DNA from: Ampullaceana balthica
Taxonomy: Eukaryota; Mollusca; Gastropoda; Lymnaeidae
Direction: 5' to 3'
Assembly (NCBI GenBank): GCA_944989445.1
Contig: CALYLW010001012.1
Coordinates: 213,501 to 277,500, forward strand
DNA length: 64,000 nt
Part shown: one piece after another, positions 27,801-39,800 of the stretch
Numbering within the stretch: the first letter of the stretch is position 1
Layout: each line of letters starts with the position of its first letter
Program-made: the position numbers and the translations under genes
Notes under the pieces: generated by a model
Database searches by the model: none
Told to the model about the DNA's origin: nothing
What the model saw: only the letters and a program-made list of their open reading frames with translations

Positions 27801-30800
27801 AACAATTGTCTAAGAAGGATTCTCAGAATTCACTGGCCGGACAAAATCAGCAACCGGGAACTTTGGCAGCGGACAAAACAGAAGCCCATTGAGGAAGAGA
27901 TTCTTCAGAAGCGGTGGAGGTGGATTGGTCATACACTAAGAAAACCTGCTTCTAACACAACAAAACAAGCCCTGAAATGGAACCCACAGGGTAAGCAGAA
28001 AAGAGGCATTCCAAGAAATACTTGGCCCTGAGAATTGGAGGCGGCAGACTTCAAGAGAATTGGCCATGAATGGATGATCCTGGAGAAGCTGGCCCAGGAT
28101 AGAGATGGCTGGAGGTCTTTTGTAGGTGGCCTATGCCCTTGGAGGAATCTCAGACGCCGACGATGATCGGTGGATGCCCCTCATGGACGAGAAGGCTCAA
28201 CAATGAGATCCTAGCATTAAATAGGATCCTATTAAAAATTGGATATAATTAGGGAACACAATTTTATCAGGAAACTGGGTTTTTTACAAAAGTTAATATG
28301 AATGTCTTGGTTGTATAAGATTATTAAATTACATTTATAATTTGTAATTAGTCCTAAATTTTTATGCTAAAATTTGGCTGTAGTCCTTTTTTTCCCTAGC
28401 CAATTCCATGAAATAAGTTGACTGATTAGCATGAAATGATTAAGTACTCAATGATTACGTAACTAACAATATTATCAATTGAATTAACTTTCCAAATATT
28501 TCTCTCAAATTGTTTTGTTTTTGTTTCTCTAGAGTGAATTCATCTGACACTTACTATACAGGCTCCTGTGATAATGGAAATGTGCCAGATAAACTTCCCT
28601 CTTATTGCTACTGTGATGCAGCAGGCTTGGGTACATGTGGTTATGGTCATGACTTGGTTACATGCCCATTTCTAGAAAGAGGTACAAAGTAGCTATAGCT
28701 TATTGGATTTGAAAAAAATATGTATTATTCGTGCAATGAACATCTCTCTTAATGTTACATAAGTATCAAGCCTTAAACATTATAGAGACAATAGGAAGCT
28801 AATTTTTAAAAATCATTAAAAACATTAAGTTAGTTTAAATAAATGCTCTTGATGTAAAGAAGACTTGACAAATTTTTGTGGCTTACTCCAATCCTCCATT
28901 TTCTGATAACCTCATAGAGGAGCCCTCACAGTTATTCAAGTTTCTGCTTCAATTTCAAAAAAGACATCATAAACCCCTCCCCCTCGAATCATGTATAAGA
29001 GCCATAATGAGTTATTTGTAGATTTTTTTTAAAGCAGAAAAGGATGATATTAAAATAATTGTTTTAATAAAATGTTTTAAATGATTATATTTTATGTGAA
29101 GCAGGGCTTACAAATTACAATTTAATGTAACTGGATGACACCCAACAAGTTATTACATGTAAATACCAATAAAAATATTTTTATTACTATTACTTTATAC
29201 CAGTGTCTCTCAAATAGTGTGGCGCGCCCCCTAGGGGGGACGTGAGGCTCCGTAAAGGGGGGCTCGTTTGACTGTTATGCAGAGGTGTACTTATAACAAT
29301 TTTATAGACAAATGATACTATTTACAGTCGCCCGGGGGGCGCAAAATGTTTTCTTTCTTCCTAGGGGGTGCATGACAGAAAATAATTTAGAAACACTGCT
29401 TTATACCCAGTTTATATATATAACAGAATTCCACCATAGATTTTCTCTTTTTTTTCTCAATTCAGACCAGAGAGATGTTACAGATGAACTTGAGATGGAG
29501 GCTTTATTCCCTCTTAAATGTCTCAATCTTTCTTTTGAATCAACCAAGTATCCCTTATTTGATTATTCACCTGAATATAATCCTGGGGTATGTTCTCAAT
29601 CCTGATTAAGTTTAAAGAAGGAAGCATATTTCTTATTTAATTAAGTTTCACATTGACGTTCAAATTCCCCTTTTTAAAGTACAAATGGTAAGTGTCGGTA
29701 TCTTTGTATAAGACTCTCTTACAGTTTTCCATTGATATACAAAATTCTTCTCTTTTTAAGAACATTTAATTTAAATAAAAAAATATTTTCACATTTTCTG
29801 TTCATTGATAATTTTATTTCAGTTTATTGACATATCTAGACCCACTGATGTTGGTGGAATTGCCTATATAGAAGCTCAAGCTGTTTGTTCAGCTCTTCTT
29901 TCAAAAAACAAAGCAGTAGAGCAGTGTAATAACATAGCTGGAGTGAGAAAGGATGCTGCATTCACTTCCTGTGCTCTTGACTTATACGTAGGTTTGAGTT
30001 TGAGAAATAAATAAAATGAAGTAGTCTTCCAGAGAGAATCAACTGTTTTTTTTAAAAATTAACTTTTGGTCATATTATTCTGGAAATTGGTTTGAAATTT
30101 CATTCCCTTAATTTGTCAGTAAGGTTACTAAAATATTATTATGTTACTTATACTTATGATAAATACTTATTATTTTAGATATCAGGACAATTTGCATGGG
30201 CACGGGCAGCATTACAGAATATACAAACTCAATGTGAAATACAAGTTGAAAGAAACTCCTCAACTTGGGAGGGAAATCCTGCTGGCCCTTCAAAAAATTA
30301 TACAGATTTTTTCTGTATTGCAAATTGTGGAAATGCTGGCCAATGTCAAAAAGGTAATTCAGAAATATTTATATTTTTAAGTATATTATTTCTTGCATCT
30401 TTTTCTCTTTTTGACAAAAATATGAATTGAATATTAAATATACTACCTACTAACTATAATATATTATATCTGTAAGAGACATTACAAAGAGGATGTCAGA
30501 GTTTAAAAGCAGAGATATGAAAAATTTCTTTAATTATTTGAGTCTAGCAGTCATTTATAATTTTTTTGTTACAATTGATTTCTAGCTATTTCTTTTCTAT
30601 TCACTGACAAATTAGATCAGATCTGCTTTGTTTAATGAAGTCAACACCGGATACTTTTTCAACAAAACCTTTTCTTTTAAGTATCCAGTGTTATCAATTA
30701 TAGTAGCTTGACAAAAGAGAGAATTAATTAAATATTCATTTGTCAGCTGAATATTTTAGGACACCAAAATGCTTAAAATTCATATTTAGACATTTTTTAA

Positions 30801-33800
30801 AACTGCCATTCCAAGTGAAATCCAATTATTGTAAACTATTTTTTGAAAAGAGTTAATGGATCAAAATTTGAATCTTTTAATGGTTTTTAATTTCATCCAA
30901 AGTTTTTGGCAGTTATTTAATCACTCTATTTTACTCCATGTAATATTCCCTTCTAAAGGTGTATGCAATTGCAGTAGTGGCTTTGGGGGAAGTGATTGCT
31001 TCATTGATGTTAATAAGCCTCCCCGTATATATGGCTTAAGCAATGGTGGTTTGTGTGACATAGGAAAGGAAGATTGTAGTGAAGTCATCATCTTCAATAA
31101 TAACTCTGTGAATGTGCAAAGTTTGTCTTGTCGGATACTGAAAAATTTGGTACGATGGTGATAAAATATATTTTCTTAACACTTTTTTAAAATTTAAGGC
31201 AATATATTATTATTTTAAATATTTAAATTATTTGGGAGCTTGATTTTTTTCTTATAAAAAAAAATTGTGCTTTTTCATAAATCTCATCAAAATGAAATGA
31301 AAATAATCTTTCTATAGAAAGTTTGTACCTTAAATCTTATGGAAACTGTTGGGGTTTTTTAAATCATAGATTGCAAATTATATTTGATTAAATAAAGGAA
31401 TAGTTAAATTATCACTTCTTTTAAAATCTGATAACTATACAAATTTTTTTGCAGTCTTTCCCCACTTAAACTACTTCTATATGTATGAAGAAATCAGCAT
31501 AAACAAATTAATTTTGGAAATCAATAGAAATTTGTGTATCTTATCCATTGCTGACATGTTTCTACAGACCAATGAAAATGGCACCTATGCTGCCCCAAAT
31601 GAACAATGGAATGTTTCAAGTGCCACCTTCAGGAGCGTCAATGAGATTAAATGCCCTATCCCAGGCTCTGGAACTTATGAAATTATGATCAGTAATGATG
31701 GAAAAAATTGGAGCAATGCAGATTATGTATTTGTCTTTCACTCCTCATGCTTTAAGTGCTTTTATGAGAACCAAACCTGCATTCGTAAGGTAATTATTAT
31801 TTAAAGTTAATTTTTTAAAATATATGCTTTGTAAAATGAAATTTTTTATTGAAAACAAAAATTAATCTTAGAAAAATTATGATTTTGAATACACTAGAGC
31901 GTCGAATAGGTAAAAGTAGAAAAAATGCAACCCTCAGATAGACATAAGGATGAAAACACTTTTCTTATTCCCAAAATACAACCCTCAGACAGACATAATG
32001 ATAAAAACACTTTTCTTATTCCGTATGCAAGAACACATACAAATACTTATTCTTCCCGTCCGGATTTCGGGCGGGGAATGGGTTGCCTGAAGAAACCAGG
32101 AAAACCAACACTATCAACATTTAAAACTCTAATAAGAATGCAGGACTAGACACAAACCATGGATAAGCATACTGTATAGAAGGAGCGTCTGTAGCAGATA
32201 AGATAAGATAAGATATTGTAAAATTTAGTTTTTAAAATCCAAATTATACGGTCTTGTATTTAGAGTCATGTAAAGAGAAATCTCAAATATATTAATGCTA
32301 TATTAATTTAACAAATCATGTTGCATATCTGTAGATTGTACAAGACCAACATACTTAACTAGCAACATGATACTATAGTACATGTTATTACATTTGTCTT
32401 GTTCTGAAAATAATATTTAGTTGTCAAAGTAAAGTTTAGCTGTTTAGTTTACACATTGGTTTTTCCAAACCTATTAGAGATGAGTAAGATGTATAAGTGA
32501 CTTACAGATTAAACATTTTTTAACACAAACTTAGTCAAAACTTTCAAAATTATTATATAAACAATGTAATTTCTAAAGATCTGATATATCACCTATCTAA
32601 ATTAAATCAAAACAAGATAGCAAAATTTTATAAAATACATAGATGAATTGATAGAATAGGAAACAAATTGGAATGTCTATTGATCCAGAAAAATATAAAC
32701 TGTTAAGAGTAATTAAGAAAAATAAAATAATAAATGCAAACTACCGTATATTCTGGGGTATAAGGCCAATTTTTAACTCTTAAAATTCTTCTCAAAATTC
32801 CAGGGGCATCTTATACGCTGGGTATTGTCTTATCGTATTTGTATCTGTTCAAACAGTACAGCACCAGTTCTGTAATACATTACAGTATAAAAATGGCTAA
32901 CAGAATAGTCAAGACCCCATCATGTCTCCACCAGCTAGAGGAAAGAATTATGAAGCCGGTTTCAAACTTAAAGTGTGTTGGAAGAGGGCTAGTCTCATAG
33001 CTTAAAACCTACCCATATTTAACAGGAAAATTAGGGGAGTCGTCTTATATGCTAGAATACGGTATTTCATTCATGAAAAACAACTAATCCAAACTAAATA
33101 TGCAAAATAACAATAAATGAGAAATTATCATGGAATCCCCTTTACAATAAAGAAATTAAAAAATGAAACAAAACTTTTGTTAATTTTAAGAGAAGCTCTT
33201 ATAGATGTAATGAGAATATAAAACTGAAATGCTACCTTACTTTGGTGAGACCTGTACTAGAATATGCATTGTCTTCATGGGACACATCCACCAAAGAAAA
33301 CATTGATGAACACGAAAAAATTCAAAGATGAGCTGCTAGGTTCATTACTGGATAATATTCAAAACTGACAAGAGAAAGACCAGTATAATCATTAAACCTT
33401 GAAACACTAGGGGATAAAAGAACAAAGAGAAAATGAGAAATAATACATAAGGCTATTAATTATAACTTGGAAATACAACAAAAAAAATTATCTAATAAAA
33501 CCGTCATGTAGACATAGGGATAAAAACACTTCTTATTCTGTATGCAAGAACAACATATACAAATTCTTGTTCTTCCCATCCGGATTTCAGACCTGGAATG
33601 GGTTGCCTGAGGAAACCAGGAAAAACAACACTATAACAACATTTAAAACTCAAATAAAAATGCAAGATTAGACATAAACCATGGATAAGCGTAGGGCACA
33701 ATAATTTTCTGTATAGAAGGAGCGTCTATAACAGATAAGATAAGATGACACAGAAAATTATTCATTAATATATGTCATACATGTGGTTATTATGTAAGGC

Positions 33801-36800
33801 ATGCCCATGGCAGATTTCTTGCTAAAGTGTTTTAAATTAATAGTTTAAGTCTTAAAATAGGTAAAATATTTAGTTGCATGCATTACTTACAAAACATCTA
33901 AATTGTGCAGGCAAATAATAATGTCCACTTAGGGACTAAAAGATGGAGACTTGCAAATTTACTTAGATGTATAAGATCAAATCCCCTGTCCTAGGACTCC
34001 TATAATTATAAAAATCATAGATTACAATGAACCTCATGAAACTACTTAATGAACTTTTACAAAAGTACAAATAGCAATTTTTAAGGTTGTCCTTATTTTA
34101 GCTTAAGTTATCAGCTTGAGTTATTGATTATCCATTAGACTTGCAAATAAAGGAATTTTTATACTTGTTTTGAATAAAATAAAATATTTTATGCCTTTAA
34201 CCTTTACCAATGTTTCAAAAAAACAAAAAGCATTTTACATATTGAGAAAGACTCATAAACTCACTAGACCATAAATTTATATTTAATTTATACTTCTTTA
34301 CAATTATAATATTAGGAAACATGTTTTGGCATATGTTATTTTTTGACACAATTAAAATCACATTTTTATTGTCACATAGGATTTTAAAAAAGAAAGATAA
34401 TTAAATAATTTAGGGGTGATAAGAAAAAAATCTGTAGCAATATCCTGGTAATGATAGACATGAAGATGCTGATATAGGCTAGTCATTAGTTTTCTTAAAA
34501 GTACATTTATCCCATTGGATGAGAATGTTCCGAAGCCTGATATCAATTAAAATTTGCAAATGGTTTTTTTTTAAATTTAGGGTAGTGTTTACAAATGAAA
34601 ACCAACATGAAAATGTCTACTACAAATTATCTAATTTCAGTACCAGAACTGTGCTCTGAGCTGATCTTTAATTTCATTACTTTTTTTTTCTTCCCTAGCA
34701 ATCTGCATGCCTCATTGATGATGTTTGTTATGAGGATGGAGAGTATAACCCTAGAGCTGATAGAGAATTCTGTAACTCTACTGTGAATTCAAGTGTATGG
34801 CAAACAGCTAAAGGTAAATAAGAAATACTGATTAAAACAAAGTACAAAATAACACCATTAGTTAAATCATTAAACCTTGAAACACTAGAGGATAGAAGAA
34901 CCAAGAGCAAAGTAGTAATCATACATAAAGCAATTAATTATAATTTAGAAATACAGCACAAAGATAACTTAATACAACCCTCAGACAGACATAAGAATAA
35001 AAACACCTTTCTTATTCCGTATGCAAGAACAAACACATACAAATTTTCATTCTTCCCGTCCGGAATTTTGGCGTGGAATGGGTTGCCTGAAGAATCCAGG
35101 AAAACCAACACTTTATCAACATTTAAATCTCTAATGGGAATGCAGGAATAAACACAAACCATAGTTAAGCATAGGACGCAATAATCTTCTGTATAGAACG
35201 AGCGTCTGTAAACAGATAAGATAAGATAAGACAATTGAAATTGTACATATTTCTGGTTGCATGTTAATTTGAGTTAACAAATATTTCAGTCACCAGCATT
35301 TAAGATAGCAAAGACTATCAAGTAACATTCCCAAATAATGCACCAGAGGCTTTAAAATTACATAAACTACAAGTGCCAGAATTATTATTTACATTTTCTT
35401 TTTTCCAGTCCCATTTAATGAAAATTTTTACAAGTGAAAATTTTCATCTTATCTATTAACAATTGTTTTTTAATTTTTAAAGAAATATTGTCTATAATGA
35501 AAAGCTAATCAATGGAAAGAAAAAATTAATAGTCTTGTTATGCATCTGATTCTTAAATTTTTTTAAATACAACTAATCTGACATATTTAAACAAAATACA
35601 TGTTTATAAATTTTTAACTTTATTTTTTTTTAAATTTAACATATAAAAATCATTAGCAGGTGTAATTAAATACATCTCCTTAAAAAAAAGCTTTAAACAA
35701 TTTATTTTTTAGCCATTCTTATAATATATTTTTGTTAAGGGAAATATTATTCAAAACTCTTGTGACATCCTTTCATTTTTAAATTTTTATCTCAACAGTT
35801 TGCATTCTTTAACTGACTTAAATACATTTTAAATAAATAATAAAAATATTTTTTTTACTTTCATACTACAGACTCCTGTCAGGACCTAAACATTTTCTGG
35901 CTGAAGGAAAAGGGGCATACAGCTGGTATTAGATCTGATACTGGAGATCTGGAGTCTTGCAAGGATAAATGTCTCAGACAGAATCAGTGCCTGTCATTTG
36001 ACTTCAACAGCTCCAGTTTGAATTGCTCTTTCAATGATAAAGATGTAGAGCTTATGCCTGATGGATCAAGTTACAACTATGAATGGATTTGTGAAAATAG
36101 TAATGAAATTTTTTATAATTTTATCAAAAATAAATATTTTATTTCAGTGGGTAATTTAATAACATGAAATGCTCTCCTCCTCCTGGACTCCTATTTCAGG
36201 GTTAATTTTCACATTCAAGGATGTCCAAGCTTTTTGCAAGGATGGTCTTATTCAATGAAGTAAAAATTTGTGCGGGCCGGATTAAAATAAGAAGCAAAAA
36301 TTTCTTTAATTGATATTGAGTTACAGGCTTTTTAGTGATATGATTGTTTTTTGTTTGTAAGACTGAATTTTTTTGTGTGTGTAAAGTGGGAAATTTTTGA
36401 GACTTTTTAATATCTGATTTCATCATTAGACATAACTAAAATTGGATGAATAATGGCAAAGTTAAAGTATACAAATGTCTATTTTACTGCTACATAACTT
36501 ACAACAATTAAAAAGTGTCAAAATATAACTAGAACAGAAATTGTGTGTAAAATAAATTGTGATGTAAAAAAGTGTCTGTAGATTTTAAGTACTCTAAAGT
36601 CACATTCATTTTCTTTTAAAAAAATTAACAGTACTACATCATCAATTTTCTCTTCGGACTTCATCAGATTTTGTACACGTAATAACTGAACATAACTTTA
36701 TCGAGTTAAAAAGAAATTAATATCTAAGTTGGTAAAAAATAAAATGTCATAAAATTTTGCCATCACTTTTTGTCATTACAGAAAAATTAGCGAGTCAATT

Positions 36801-39800
36801 CATTATTTAAGATGAGATTGTGGACCAGTTAAAATGTTAACTCTGGGTGTATTTGGCATATCTAAGAATTCTGAAAAAAATAATAATATTGAAATCAAAT
36901 CACTAATTTGTAAATAAAAAGTAAAGGAGGAATAACACTCTAATATTTGTTTGCTTAATATAAGCAAATATTATTGACTAATTTGAGCTCTTTAAAAAAC
37001 GGTGTATTATTTAATATTTCAGGACCTTGTCCCTACAAGAACATAATATGGGAGAGAATGCCTGGGTTTACTGTCCTTGAAACTACAGGAGGAAAACTGA
37101 TAATGAACTCAACTCTTGTGGAATGTCGTAAGCTTTGCCTGCAAGAAACCAGTTTTGTCTGTAGGTCAATTAATATGCTCAGTGAAGCAAAACAGTGTTT
37201 TCTGTCGCCTTTGACAAGTGAAACAGCAATGGACAATCTCATACGCTGGCCTGGATATGTGTTTCAGGAGTGGAAATGTGATTCAGGTAAAGCTCAAATA
37301 GATTAAAGATATGTGATTCAGGTATTATCAGTTTAGTCAATATGACATTCACTTAAGCTTTCTATTATAATTTAATTTAAGCTGGATTAAAATGAGTTAG
37401 GGAAAAAGGAAAGCATATATTGAAACTTGAGGGTTGACAATTTTACAACAAGAAATAAAATTTTTCTTTGTTTTTGCAAGTGCATACCATAGTATATTTG
37501 AACCTGTGCCTTGAAAGTATGTTTGACATAAATTATGTTCATTGAGTTCTATGAGAGAAATGAAAAGATTATTTAAAAGCTCACTTCTACAACTAAAAGA
37601 GAATACCAACTAAATTAATAGAGGAAACTCTAGAAATTTCTTATCCACTGATATTGGATGATGATAACAATGTTTATAGTTACTGTGCAGCAGTGGCGTC
37701 ACTAGGGGGGTGCGGTGGGGGCGGACCGCCCCGGGTGACACCATCAGGGGGTGACACCAACATGTAAAATCCTCTATGTTCCCATTATTTGGCACTGGAA
37801 AAATCGGAGGATTTCTATGGGTTAAGTCGTGAGGGGGTGACACCATGGGCTACCGCCCCGGGTGACACCAACCCTAGTAACGCCTCTGCTGTGCAGACTG
37901 ACTATTGATTGGGAAAAAAAAAGTAAGAGAGATTTTAAAAACAGAGGGTTTTGGATAATGAAACTAGGATTTGTTGCCTGGCCTTTCTAAAGTCAATATT
38001 TTATCATTTGTATCTACTCAAGCATATGCTTAATATATTCTTTTTCACAGCTATGTAACTTTAAAAAATATTTAAGCCATAATGAACAGAGGATAAATGG
38101 TGGGTTTAACTAATAGATAGTAAGGGTGTAAGAAAAGATTTCACGGTACTTCCATTTTAGTTTGTGCATTCAAAAATGTTCTGCAATGAGGAACTTGTTA
38201 AAGGATAATAACTCTTTCTCTGTGATCAGCGGCAGGGCCGGCCTAAGGGAATTGGAGGCCCTAGGCAAAGTGAATTTGGTGGCCCTAAATGTAATAAAAA
38301 AATAAAAAATAAATATGGAAAGATTCTTGTGCCCACTAATGATGAGACTAATCGGAGGCCTATGCCTAAAGCCAGCTCTGTCAGTGGCGTAACAAGGGCT
38401 TTGCATTGTGGCAGTTGCCAAGGGCGCCGGCCTGCGCCAGTTCAAAAGGGCACACTGAATCTCTAATTTTTATTTAAATAAATGGCGCCAAAAATAAATT
38501 GGCCAAGGGCGTCAAAAACCCAGTTACGCCTCTGTCTGTGATAAATAAGTAAATCAAAATACATTTTTATCTACAAATAATGATTTAATTTGTAATTCAT
38601 TTCAATCATTCCATCATGAGTAACAATTATTACATCTAACAATTGTTTATAAAAATATATTTTGACTGCTCCGTCTTGGAATTCTGGGATTTATTCTGCT
38701 GCCATACTGTAACATCTGTTCCTTTAAATTACAGAAGCTGAACTCATTCTACCAACTGCCAATCCAGTCATCAGCATAGAGAATATTACTGGAAACTACA
38801 GCTACACGCCTGTCTGCACATTTAATATATCTGATAACAACAGAACTCTCAGAGCTGTAGTAGAGTTTATCTTTAATGATGAAGTGCTGGACAGACAAAC
38901 CATGTTTACCATTGAGGATGAGATCAGATACAATGCTTACATGAACCAGAGCAAAATTACAAATATTAAATATGGCACAGAGGTAAACACTTAAGAATCT
39001 CTATTGATATGACCTTATTGATTGATAATTAGGCAATGGGGTTTTAAATCGTCATTAAAATTTGATAAATATTATGCAAATATTGTCCTGATTGATTATC
39101 ATCTGCATATATTTTATAACTTCTGTACCTTAAGTAATGATGTAATTAAGTTTTTTTCTGTGTACTAAAAACAGCATATACTTAAATTTAGCTACAGGTT
39201 GAATAATTCAGAAACTGTAGCAAATATTTTATTGAATTTTAAAAAAATGCTGTATTTTCATTTGCTTTTTTCCAGCTAACATGTGGTGTTACTTTGTGTC
39301 TCAATGATAGCTGTGAAACCACCAGTGGTGGGTTTAGAAGAAGTCAAAAGTTAAGCCTTATCATAAAGGTGAGCTGAACTTTGGGTTAACACTATTTTTT
39401 AAATCCTTTATATTAACTCGTGGTGTCTGGTTACTTGCACCCTTGCTTGCTTGTCGCCAAAACTTTGGATCGATTTTTAACCCACTTCCTTGTAAGCTAG
39501 CCAGCTGAAATTTTGAAGGCAGTTTTGTACCCATGATAAAAACAATGTATTAAAATTTCAGATCGATCGCATGTACCGTAAATAAATTATTGATTTTTTA
39601 GATTATTTTATTTTTTCCTATGTATCATGTTATTTTTTGAGATAGAGTGTCGCGATGCATATTATATTGAACAACCTTTCAGTCGCGCAATAAGGTGCGT
39701 ATTTTATTGACAACACTTTTTATAAACATATTCCTGATTGGTGCGCATTATATTAAACATGTTTTACGACACAACTGCAATTTTGTATTTTTGGATGGTC

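Noticed and set aside
37610..38445. Minus-strand frames over the MITE cluster
   Set aside because: They consist of MITE terminal repeats and flanking intron, with no domain match.
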